NCBI GenBank assembly: GCA_011634665.1
Contig: WAEK01000009.1
Location: 1,665,501-1,729,500 of the forward strand
Source: Mortierella sp. BCC40632
Taxonomy: Eukaryota > Mortierellomycota > Mortierellomycetes > Mortierellales > Mortierellaceae
Length of the DNA: 64,000 nucleotides
Direction: 5' to 3'
In this document: positions 1-9,367 of the stretch, piece by piece
How positions within the stretch are numbered: position 1 is the first letter of the stretch
Layout of the letters: the number at the start of each line of letters is the position of its first letter
Notes under the pieces: generated by a model
The model's database searches: none
Seen by the model: only the letters and a program-made list of their open reading frames with translations
What the model was told of the DNA's origin: nothing
Translations under genes and position numbers: made by a program

Positions 1-1126
1 GCAGCTTTGAATTGAAGAGAGAGATGGAGAGAGAGATTGAATGAATGTGTTCGTGTGTGAGAGAGAGGGAAAGAGTGTGGGAATTGACCATTTTATGTTG
101 ATGACTGAAAGTCAGCAGTATCAAAGCTCCCACGCTCTCTACGCAGATGCCATCAAACCCACTGCAGCTACAACCTCTTTCATGGAGCTGCTCCCAGTCT
201 CTCTGTTGCAACAACTCCACTCAATTGCTCTGACCACCTTTCGCCTTATAGCTGCAACTGCTACATACATCTCTACAAAAAAAAAAAAAAGAACATACCT
301 TCCCACGACTGAATCTTTGAGGAGCCTTATGCATGCCCTTCCTGCAAAAAAATAGAAGCAAAGAAAGCCAACTTATCTTATCGAGGTCAGCGGTGAGCAG
401 TGAGCACACCCAAAGAAGACGTTAAGCTGCAACTGCTACATACATCTCTGGTAAAAAAAAAAAAAAAAAAAAAAAAAACCTTCCCACGACTGTACCTTTG
501 AGGGGCCATATGCATGCGCTTCCTGCAATAAAATAGAAGCAAAGAAAGCAAACTTATCGAGGTCAGTGGTAAGCACACGCAAGGAAGACGTTGAAATGAA
601 CTACGGTCAAAATGGTTCAGTTGATAATGAAATGGAGACCATACACCTCTTGGGTCTCCTAGATGCCTCTCTCTCTCATATGCACTTGCCTTATTTCTGT
701 TATCAATGCGCAGGAAGAATAGCTGGTGCTTTTTCTATTTCTTGAATAAAAGAAAAACAAAAAGAAAAGAAGCTTGGCTCAAGACAGTGAACGCATGAGG
801 ATAAAAAAAGAGTAGAGACGAAAGGAAACACAGAGAGACAAACATCGTGTACAGTAGGTTCTTACGGGTATGGTTGCTGGCGACTACGGGAAAAGGAAAA
901 GTAATTAGGCCTTTGCTGAAACGATGGATGGCGAGCAATGCTGGAATGTATAATGCTAAGGTGAATGAGGATGGCGAGGGACGGCTGTGGGAATGAGGGT
1001 AGGTTGTTGAGAGGAGGAGGAGGGAGGGAAGCAGGAGAGGATAAGAAAGAGGAGGAGGGGCAGTTTAGAGCTGGAGGATGGAAGAAAGAAAAGAAAGGTG
1101 GAGTGCGGTCAAGGAAGGGAAAAGCT

Positions 1127-1161
<35 letters not shown>

Positions 1162-1825
1162 GGGGCATACCTCACATGGTGTACCATGACCTGTCACAGA
1201 ATACAGTGCATTCTGTGCTCAGCCAGAAGACTGCTCGTGGGAAGATTTCTGACGCACATGGACTGGAGTTTCCCTCATTTAGACAGATCCTCTCGACCTT
1301 TTGTGCTTTTGCAAGGCTATGATGGCATGCGATGCATGGCCCTCTTTTGCTGAGGAGCAAGAACATAATCTACAGAATGAGATAAGCTGGTCTTTTCTCA
1401 AGAAACGATGCCAGCGTACATGAGTCCAGGGCAAGGGAGAGGTGAGCCTTGCTTATGGTTCTTTAGTAGGTTTCTGAGCAATCAGATTAGAGATGTTTGA
1501 GAGGACCCGACTACTCGGTGAAGGAACTCTTTGTAAGTCTGTGATACCTTCTTTGGGATGTTCAATAAATGATAAAAAAAAAAGTCTACCCATCTACGCC
1601 CTATGCAATAAGGATAGGATTCTATTTTCGAGTTTTTCTCGAGGGGGTTCATGAATGAAAACGACCTTTTAATGGATGAAAGTGATTCATTTTTCAAAGG
1701 AGCATTTGGTCATTCACTTTGATGAGGACATGGGGTCGATTCAGAAGGGGCATCTTAAGAGATTTTCCTTATTTGGGCATCGATACCTTTTTAGGCTGTG
1801 TCAGTTACGTGCGTCATTATATAGA
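1..1825. repeat. Arm 1 of a long inverted duplication (partner 36178-37825)
   Basis: The plus strand here matches the minus strand of 36178-37825 along almost its whole length, for example the agagagagatggagagagag leader, the segment around 1200-1480, and 1490-1825. Differences are mostly homopolymer lengths. This arm carries one extra tandem unit: about 247-420 and 425-595 are two copies of a segment of roughly 175 bp that is single in arm 2. No transposase, RT or LTR-like ends are visible. Long A runs (about 280, 450, 1130) read as T runs on the other strand and sit next to GTATG- and TAG-like intron borders. It looks like a duplicated piece of host sequence or an unclassified repeat. Confidence 0.8.
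1493..1720 (+). pseudogene. Unidentified exon-like ORF, frameshifted copy in arm 1
   Basis: Begins at the ATG encoding MFERTRLLGEG. The frame breaks near 1645, where this copy has five G and arm 2 has three, and again near 1694, where this copy has one extra T. The encoded peptide (SLPIYALCNKDRIL, then NDLLMDESDSF) is well conserved in the partner arm, which suggests former coding capacity. A GTGAGC...TTTAGTAG stretch just upstream (about 1442-1469) resembles a short intron. No family recognised. Confidence 0.35.
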
Positions 1826-1993
1826 TGTTGATTCGTAGAGAAGATCTACTTTGCGTACTTATGTGGTTCCGACTACAAAGGTCTACTCCAGGTATTGTAG
1901 CCATTCTCCGATCGAGCAACATAGTCAAAAGTACTAACAAAATTTTACACGGGTTTAGTACAGGGTTTTTAGTCTTTGTTCATGGGCTGATAG
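1826..1993 (+). pseudogene. Degenerate Ty3-W pol fragment
   Basis: About 165 bp closely matches the reverse complement of 7361-7545, which is joined to the Ty3-W protease ORF. It begins exactly where homology between the two arms of the long inverted duplication ends. The reading frame is broken, so it is assigned to W only by this match. After the gctgatag motif (about 1986-1993) the two copies diverge. Confidence 0.5.
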
Positions 1994-2302
1994 ATCAAAC
2001 GAACGAACAACCTTGTCCCGGTTGGGTATGTAGAAGGAGTTGTTCAAGCAAAGCTTACAGCGTGCATAAATTTCAATGACTGTGTGGATATCTGTCACGA
2101 TTTCTCTCGCTCTGAAGAACGTCCACTTTGAGAATTTTTTGCAACTTTTAGCCTATTTGTGAAAAAGGTGCCTGGCCATAGTCATTGATTTGACCGCCTA
2201 AAAGACATACTGGAATAGTCATAATGATAGATTGTGATGTCTATTGACTGACGTACTCTGTGTATCTAAGGTTTTTTCCCAACTTCAATGGATTCGAAAC
2301 TA
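1994..2302. other. Non-coding stretch left of Ty3-A1
   Basis: No ORF, repeat end or RNA gene recognised. It ends in the 5-bp target duplication of A1 and may be further decayed retroelement DNA. Confidence 0.4.
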
Positions 2303-2307
2303 TCAGC

Positions 2308-2377
2308 TGTACCAGTATAAATAGACCCTCCCTCCCCCTCTAATAAACAGGAGCTCTTCTGACCCCTTACTGTTGCA
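2308..2377 (+). repeat. A1 5' LTR (70 bp)
   Basis: TG...CA ends. Holds a TATAAATA box (2316-2323) and AATAAA (2342-2347), so promoter and poly(A) signal are packed into 70 bp. Identical to the 3' LTR. Confidence 0.95.
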
Positions 2378-2395
2378 TGGCAGCAAAGGTATTCT
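2378..2395 (+). other. A1 primer binding site
   Basis: TGGCAGCAAAGGTATTCT immediately follows the LTR CA. It would pair with a tRNA 3' end in CCA. The Y3 element has a similar site (TGGTAGCAAAGGTAC), suggesting related primer tRNAs. Confidence 0.75.
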
Positions 2396-2580
2396 GATTC
2401 ACCCTGAACCCTGGCCCCTGATAATTTTTTTCACAACGTCCGCTATAACCACTCCCACCCTGAGCCCCTCCCCCCTGACCCCCCTGACCCCTGCCTCCCC
2501 CTCCCAACCACCCCAAACACCAGAACCTTGCCTACTCCTTGATCCCCTTGTTGAAGCCTTATCACGTCTCGATATCACAA

Positions 2581-3487
2581 TGTCCTCCGAAGCCCAACCC
2601 TCTGCCCCTTCCTACCGTTACCCCCATCCTGAGAAGTATCAAGGTAGCCGCGATGGATTCACTGCCCTGACATGGCTCCGCAGTGTGAAGCGATATTTTC
2701 TGGCGACGGCCACACCAGATTCAATCAAGACAGTGGTCGCTGCTTCCCTTCTAGGCGATGCAGCAGGACAATGGTTCGACGGTTCCGGTCTCGCCGATGA
2801 TGCTGACTTTGCCGAGTTTGAGAAAAAAAATTCAAGTTGGCTTACATCCCCTCCGACTTTGACCAAGTGCTGCGATCAAGACTGGCGACTCTGAAAATGA
2901 CCACTACTGTTGATGCTCATGTCGCCGAAACCAAGCGCCTCCTTACGGCTCTCCTCGCCGATGCCACCTCGGACTTTACTCGTGCCGAGCTGGAGAAGTT
3001 TGCACACGTCTCCTTTTTGGAAGGATGCCCCAAGAACTTACAGCAACTCCTCAGAGCTCTCATGATCACTCAGGTTTTGAATATCTACCAACTCCTCGAG
3101 GCAGCCGAGCAGTACGACAGAGTGTACAACTTTACACCAGACAACCCAAGGAATAACCAGTCGGGATTCGTGACAACCCAAGCTTCCGTTGTGGCAGCAC
3201 AAATGCAGGCTCCAGCATCTGGCCCAACCCCGATGGAGATCGATAATCTTCGAATGGAGATCAATGCCCTCCGACGACACCTCCAAGGCTCAAGCCCCCT
3301 CCCAAAATTAACTGACACCGAAAGGAAAAAGCTCATGGCCAGGGGTGCTTGCTTCAAGTGCCGCCGTGATGGACACCGCGCAAATGAGTGCCCAGGCAAA
3401 AATGGCGGTCGGCATGTGAATAACATAGCGACCGATGAGGGCACCGGCTCCGCGGAGTCGGGAAAAGCCTCGAGCGACCGGGATTAG
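2581..3487 (+). CDS. Ty3-A1 Gag
   Basis: Structural capsid/nucleocapsid protein of the virus-like particle. The start is taken at the ATG of MSSEAQPSAPSY, which follows the leader and is conserved in A2. The capsid region runs from YQGSRDGFTALTWL through FLEGCPKNLQQLLRAL. It is followed by PTPMEIDNLRMEINALRRHL, a motif seen in related chromovirus Gags, and a CCHC zinc knuckle, CFKCRRDGHRANEC (about 3351-3392). The frame breaks near 2820 at an A run (eight A here, six in A2), which separates the capsid N-terminus from the rest. This is probably a homopolymer error or a very recent indel. The stop is at 3485-3487, before the protease region. Confidence 0.88.
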
Positions 3488-3519
3488 TCCAGGACCCGGC
3501 CGCTGAAGCTCCCTCCTCC

Positions 3520-4490
3520 TTGTCTCTGGACAGGGGGAGTGCAAGTAGTCTAGAGTTAAGTATTAAAAATACGGAGAATAAAATTGTTTGTACCCACTCC
3601 ACCTCACTACCCACTCCTCCTATTGAAACTCCCCTATTATGTAAGAAAAGACCCCTGACCTACCCCCAACCCCTGACCACATGTTTTTCGGACCCTCAAT
3701 CTGACTTTGTCAGTGAGAAGACAAACTCGTGTGCGACGGTGGACCTGGACCCACTTGCTCCCTCGTCTTTAGACTCTCTCCCTCCAAGGATACAAAGAAA
3801 TCAAAAAAAGCCGAAAAGATTAAGCTTTTGTTCTTTGTCTCTCAAGGACGCAGAACGGACTCTGCTGACATTCATTGGCTCTGTGAATGGTCACCCAGCA
3901 AAAATATTGATCGACGGTGGTGCTGAAGGTAATGTCATCAGCTACTCTTTTCAGAAAGAAACACTCCATTCCCACCACCTCAATCGACCCTATCCCTATT
4001 GTCCTCCCAAACGGCTCTGCATCATTCGCGGCGAATGCATGCACTATTCAACTACAACGAGACAAGTATGATGACTTCATCGATGCAATCGAATACAAGT
4101 TATCAAAGTACGACTTAATCCTCGGAAAACCTTGGCTCACACGGATCAACCCCCGTATCAACTGGCAGACAAACGACTTACACTTCCGACACAATGGCAA
4201 TAAGGTATTCTGGTGCTGTTCGGAGTCAGACGCCCCATCACTTACCCGTACCACCGATGAATTTGTCTTGAGCCCCATCAACTTCCACTCCATGATGACC
4301 CAACCAGGAAGTGAGGTATTTATGGCACTGGTCAACCTCGCTCCCAATGAGGCAGAAAAAAAGAGACACCTCCCTGAAGTGACCCCGATCCTGGAAGAGT
4401 ACTCCGACGTGTTTCCCAAAACACTTCCTGATGGCCTCCCACCGGACAGAGGCGACGAAATGCACATCGAGACTGACCCAACAGCCGACC
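3520..4490 (+). CDS. Ty3-A1 protease region of Pol
   Basis: Aspartic protease that would process Gag-Pol. The motif [13 protein letters not shown] (about 3905-3945) has D-G-G in place of the usual D-S/T-G. It lies after [12 protein letters not shown] and before [15 protein letters not shown] and [13 protein letters not shown], the typical end of this domain in Ty3 elements. The frame is split into 3520-4071 and 3917-4534 by small indels relative to A2. The region ends in [15 protein letters not shown], which leads into RT. Confidence 0.82.
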
Positions 4491-5757
4491 CCTGTTCGAC
4501 CTGTTATTCGTCTTTCAATTGCCGAACTGGATGAGCTTCGTAAGCAACTTGATGAGCTATTGAAAAAGGGATTCATCAAGCCAAGTACTTCTCCATATGG
4601 TGCCCCTGTCCTTTTTGTGAAGAAGAAAGAAGGTACATTGCGTATGTGTGTCGACTACCGGGGATTGAACCGTATCACAAAGAAAAACAGGCACCCTCTT
4701 CCACGCATCGATGAGCTCATCGATAGGATCCGAGACTCCAAGTACTTTACCAAGCTGGATCTAATGTCTGGCTATCACCAACAGCGCATCTATGGCCCTC
4801 ATACGCACAAGACGGCTTTCCGATGCAGATATGGCCACTTTGAATTTAATGTTATTCCTTTTGGATTGACCAACGCCCCTGCTGCTTTCTCGGCAATGAT
4901 GCGAAAGGCTATGGACCCACTTCTCGACAAATGCATTGTTATTTATCTTGACGACATTCTAATATTCTCCAAGACAAAAGAAGACCACCTAGAACACATC
5001 CGAAAAGTCCTTGAATTACTCCGCAAGAATAGACTTTTATGCAAAGCTCAGCAAATGTTCATTCCTTCAAGAAGAGACCGAGTTCCTCGGCCATATCATC
5101 TCCAAGGACGGTATCAAGCCCAACGGTGGTTTGATCAAGGCTATCCAGGAATGGCCTACCCCTGAGAAGCAGAAAGACGTACAACAGTTCATTGGTCTTG
5201 CTCAGTTTTATCAGCAATACATCAAAGGGTTTGCTGACATTGCTCTACCACTAACAGCACTACTCGGAGAAGGAAAACCGTTCAAGTGGGGAGATGAGGA
5301 GAACAAGGCTTTCCTCTCGCTCAAAGACGTCATGACTAAAGCACCAGTTCTCATTATTTACGACCCTGATCGCGCAACCATTGTGGAAACTGACGCTTCT
5401 GGATTCGCCGTGGCAGCCGTATTACTCCAAAAGGACGATTCAGGACAATGGAGACCAGTTGCCTTCACCTCAAAGAAAATGAACTCTGCCGAACGCAATT
5501 ATCCAACACATGAACAGGAGCTATTGGCCGTTGTCCATGCACTTAGAACTTGGCGCTATTATTTGGATGGAAAGAAGTTCACTGTCAACACCGATCACGC
5601 CACTCTCCGCCACTTTCCAACCCAGCCCAAACTCACCAAAAGACAGGCCCGATGGATGGAGCTATTACAAGAGTATGATTTCCAATTCCGCTATAAGCGT
5701 GGAGCCGACAACATTGTTCCTGATGCTCTATCACGACGCCCCGATCTAAAAAAATGA
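4431..5757 (+). CDS. Ty3-A1 reverse transcriptase and RNase H
   Basis: RT fingers and palm are present: [59 protein letters not shown] and the catalytic YLDDILIFS box. RNase H follows, with [28 protein letters not shown] and NTDHATL. The domain closes with [17 protein letters not shown]. The frame shifts once near 5040, where an extra T makes LLCKAQQ out of LYAKLSK; A2 lacks it. Otherwise full length and close to consensus. Confidence 0.92.
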
Positions 5758-5779
5758 CCCGCCCTGTACAATTAATTCA

Positions 5780-7275
5780 GTGGAGGTCTCGCTTGACCCA
5801 GGTATTAGGCAGCGCCTGATAGAAGGCTATATGACCGATCCTTGTCTGAAGTCGATCTATGAAAGCTGCCTCCAGGGAAGTCCACCCCCACGCTACCATC
5901 TGAAGAAGGATTTGCTTTATGTTTTACGCCGGGGTGACACCTTGCTATGTATTCCTCGCAAAGCTGACATTCGTCTCGATCTATTACATGATGCCCACGA
6001 CTCTGCCATAGCAGGACACTTGGGATTCGACAAGACATATGACAAGATAAGAAGGATTGCCTTCTGGCCCAAGATCGCGAGGGACACCAGGCTTTATGTG
6101 CAATCGTGTGAGAGCTGTCAGCGCAATAAGCCTAGCAACCATCGACCAGTAGGACTACTCCAACCCTTGACAGTACCCGGACAACGATGGGAAACCGTGA
6201 CAATGGACTTTGCAGTTAATCTACCCAAGACTCCTCGAGGATATGACGCAATCGCAGTATTTGTTGATTAATTGTCGAAGAAGCAAGTCCACTTTGCCCC
6301 TTGTAAGACTACGGATACAGCAGCCGACACTGCAAGGATATTTTTCGACAATATATTCAGACTACACGGGATGCCTACGACCATTGTCTCAGACCGCGAC
6401 ACCAAGTTCTGCAGTCACTTCTGGCAGGAACTGCACAAGCTCATGAATGTTAAGTTGGCTATGTCGACAGCTTTTCCCCCCAGACAGATGGACAGTCGGA
6501 GCGAGCAATTGGGGGACACTCTCATCAATACTACGAGCATTTGTCGATCAAAAGCAGACCAACTGGGACCTTTTTGTCTGCTGCCGAATTTGCATACAAC
6601 AACTCGGTCAACCCTACCACTGGATACTCGCCCTTCTTCTTGACCATGGGCTACCACCCTAGACTCCCCTCATCTCTTCTCCAACCTACGGAAACCAGTG
6701 TACCAAGTGTGGATGACTTTGTCAACGCTCAGTCCTCCAGCCTCCAAATAGCCCAGGAAAATATCCGTTTGGCACAAAGAAGAACCAGGAGTGGAATGCA
6801 AATACAAAGCGTGTGGACCATGACTACAAAGTTGGTGATATGATCATGCTGAACGCAGAGAACATCACCATCCCAGCATACAGCACAAGATCATCGAAAA
6901 AGCTGCAACAGCGCTTTTATTGGACCATTCCCCTCCTGGAAAAGCACTCACCTGTTACTTTCAAGGTTGAACTGCCTCCTGCCATGAAAATCCACGATGT
7001 CTTCCATGTGGACAGGTTCAGACACTACCACCCTTCACCAGAGGACCTTGGAGCTAGGACTCCTCCACGACCTGACCCCGAGATAGTCGACGGCGAAGAG
7101 GGAGTACGAGGTAGAAGAAGTGTTGGAGTACCGAAGGCACAGGAGGCAACACCAATTCCTAGTTCGCTGGAAGGGATACACTAGAGAAGACGATACCTGG
7201 GAACCAGTCAAGAACCTAGAGCATTGCCCCGATCTAGTAGAAAAATTTAAAAAAGATAATGGGTTGGATTTTTAA
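5780..7275 (+). CDS. Ty3-A1 integrase with C-terminal chromodomain
   Basis: Inserts the cDNA into chromosomes. The HHCC finger includes HDSAIAGHLGFDKT and SCESCQRNK. The core has DFAVNLPKTPRGYDAIAVFVD and later FRLHGMPTTIVSDRDTKF, with the DDE glutamate region damaged near 6480 (A2 reads HPQTDGQSERAI). An in-frame TAA follows FVD near 6270. The C-terminus has FKVELPPAMKIHDVFHVDRFRHY and a chromodomain whose FLVRWKGYTREDDTWEPV core can be read at about 7158-7211. Chromodomains of this kind are known to guide integration to methylated-histone chromatin. Several single-base indels break the frame; TAA at 7273-7275 ends it 10 bp before the LTR. Confidence 0.85.
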
Positions 7276-7285
7276 AAGGGAAAGG

Positions 7286-7355
7286 TGTACCAGTATAAAT
7301 AGACCCTCCCTCCCCCTCTAATAAACAGGAGCTCTTCTGACCCCTTACTGTTGCA
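7286..7355 (+). repeat. A1 3' LTR (70 bp)
   Basis: Identical to the 5' LTR. Preceded by a short polypurine tract (aaaagggaaagg) and followed by the TCAGC duplication. Confidence 0.95.
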
Positions 7356-7360
7356 TCAGC

Positions 7361-8414
7361 CCATGAACAAAGACTAAAAACCCTGTACTAAACCCGTGTA
7401 AAATTTTGTTAGTACTTTTGACTATGTTGCTCGATTGGAGACCTTCTTTGTCGCATTACCTGTGGTAGGTTTTGTAGTCGGAACCACATAAGTACGCAAA
7501 CAAGATCTTCTCTACGAATCAACATGGAGGAATGACTGGGCATGAACTGAGGAGTAAATTTTGTGAATGATTCCCATCTAAAAAAAATCATAAACGAATT
7601 TTGGATGCACTTTACAAGGAGGAACACTGATGCGATATTGCCTCGAATGTCTTCTTGCATCAATTCCTGCATGTCGATGACTCCGATGTCAGTTTGTACG
7701 TCGTCCTGCATCGCCCTCAACAACAACACTTGGGGATCTTCTTCCTTCTCGTCCGCCGTATCCATCTCATCGCTCTCACCGCTCTCGCTATCCGACCCCG
7801 AGCTCTCTCCGGAACCTTCACTCTCGCTGGATCCGCTATCATCCTCCATTACCTCCATTTTAATGCTTTCCTCGCTCTGCTCGTCGGCTCTCATGATCAG
7901 CGGCAATGTGCCACTCACTGCATCAATCTCAATCCGGCGGTTATGCAAATGGAAGACATATTTCCCGGTGGACCATTCGGTAGTGCCTCGCATCATCTCC
8001 ATAAATGCCCTTCCCAACAGAATGTCGAACGGCGGATCGTCCATGATAACACAGCCGATAGGGATCAGCAGACCTTCGACATTGAGTGGTACATCCGAGA
8101 CTTCACCTTTCACCACTGCCTTGCCATTGATTCCCTTCACTGCGATCGAAGAATAAGGAGACGCGTTCGCGATGCCAGCCTTCTCCAAAAACTTACGGCT
8201 GATCACATTGACACAGGACCCACCGTCCAACAGCGGCTTGACAGGCTCGTTCAACACCGTCGCAGGAAAACAGTGCGTGCTGAAGTCGGACACTTCGCTC
8301 TTGAGTAGCAGGGTATGATAGTCCCTCTCTTCTAATGTCAGATGAAGAGAAGGATGTTGTCCCAACAAATACACCCGTTGCTCTTGTGGGACCGTCTTCA
8401 AGGCTTGTCCTAGC
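7361..8414 (-). pseudogene. Ty3-W protease region, separated from its gag by an inversion
   Basis: On the minus strand it starts with KTVPQEQRVYLLGQHPSL next to MITE-A and reads through an aspartic protease with KPLLDGGSCVNVISRKF (D-G-G), then VIMDDPPFDILLGRAFM. A long acidic serine-rich tail follows (about 7660-7850), then a frame-broken stretch that matches 1826-1993 up to the A1 insertion. The natural upstream part lies at 15912-16698 on the plus strand, beyond MITE-B. Joining the two pieces across the duplicated GTCCTAGC keeps the frame. It has no start of its own, so the 330-aa ORF start at 8401 is not a real start. Confidence 0.8.
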
Positions 8415-8785
8415 TAGTGTTTCCCATGAGTCGAGTTGAGTTGAGTTGGAGGTTCGACTCAACTCAACTCATGCACACATGAGTTGGGAAAAATATGAAC
8501 TCAACTCAACTCATGAGTCGAAAAGTTTGAACTCAACTCAACTCAACTCAACTCATGAGTTGAAAAGTTGAACTCATCTCAACCCAGGGCATCTACGCCC
8601 TGTAAGCGAGTCGACTCACTCTAACTCAACTCAACTCAACTCAACTCATGAGTTCATGAGTCGAAAAAAGTTTCGACTCAACTCAACTCATGTTACACGA
8701 GTCGGGAGAAAGTTTGAACTCAACTCAACTCATGAGTTGAGTTGAGTTGAGTCCGTGAGTTGGTGAGTTGAGTTGAAGAACACTA
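8415..8785 (+). mobile_element. GAGTT-rich MITE copy A (hAT-like)
   Basis: 371 bp, from TAGTGTTTCCCATGAG to GTTGAAGAACACTA, almost entirely built from GAGTT/AACTC units around a small CAGGGC-ATCTAC-GCCCTG hairpin. No ORF. Its left flank GTCCTAGC and right flank GTTACCAC do not match each other. Each instead matches the opposite flank of copy B when B is read on the other strand, which marks an inversion endpoint. Confidence 0.93.
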
Positions 8786-9174
8786 GTTACCACCAACAGC
8801 GCATCTATGGACCACACACGCACAAGACAGCTTTTCGCTGCAGATACGGTCATTTTGAGTTTAATGTGGTTCCATTTGGCCTCACAAATGCACCGGCTTC
8901 CTTTTCCAATATGATGCTGAAAGTACTCGATCCTGTTCTGGACAAGTGGGTTGTCGTCTACCTCGACGATATCTTGATTTATTCAAAAACCAAGACCGAG
9001 CATCTCCGCCATATTCGAAGTGTCCTTGTCCTCCTCCGAAAACATGGACTGTACGTCAAGCTGAGCAAGTGCTCTTTCATGAAAGAAGAAACGGAGTTTC
9101 TCGGCCATGTAATAACCAAAGATGGCGTTCACACCAATGCTGGGCTTGTTAAAGCGATTCGTGAATGGCCACGA
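8786..9174 (+). pseudogene. Ty3-X' RT fragment (inverted half)
   Basis: Reads [33 protein letters not shown], then VVYLDDILIYSKT and EFLGHVITKDGVHTNAGLVK. This is the second half of an X-family RT whose first half is at 17070-17520 on the minus strand. At 9174, just after the codons for REWPR, the Y1 LTR begins. Confidence 0.88.
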
Positions 9175-9357
9175 TGCAACAGTCAGAGGCCAGGGAGTCT
9201 TTGGTTTGGGCAGTTTATTGCTAAAGATTAAGGTAACTAAAGGGTTGACTATTTATACAAGTATTTTGGTGGCAATGTGGAGGGGGCGCGGTGGTGGTGG
9301 CAACAGGACAGTCACAAATAGTGGCAAAGGGCGCAGCTTGAAGAGGACACTGTCGCA
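9175..9357 (-). repeat. Y1 3' LTR (183 bp)
   Basis: TGCAACAGTC...CTGTCGCA, alignable end to end with the Y2 LTR at 59379-59561. It begins exactly where X' RT is interrupted. Confidence 0.88.
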
Positions 9358-9367
9358 CCTTCCCCTT

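Larger units (their letters stand above)
2303..7360 (+). mobile_element. Ty3-A1: complete chromovirus with 70-bp LTRs
   Basis: Two identical 70-bp LTRs (2308-2377, 7286-7355) enclose gag, protease, RT, RNase H, integrase and a chromodomain. Perfect 5-bp target duplications TCAGC flank it (2303-2307, 7356-7360). The primer binding site directly follows the 5' LTR. Identical LTRs indicate recent insertion. Near-identical to A2 at 41656-46710. It inserted into older Ty3-W-related sequence. Confidence 0.95.

Noticed and set aside
862..1322. ORFs rich in Lys, Phe or Pro around the A/T runs near 1 kb
   Set aside because: They are translations of homopolymers and pyrimidine tracts and are not conserved between the two arms.
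7563..8308. Plus-strand ORFs of 197 and 217 aa opposite the W protease
   Set aside because: Antisense shadows; the minus frame holds the protease motif and joins W pol.
8415..8785. Regular short repeats that at first look like a CRISPR array or a simple satellite
   Set aside because: Units are 5-7 bp with no spacers, and the blocks have fixed ends and 8-bp target duplications, so they are MITEs in a eukaryotic genome.
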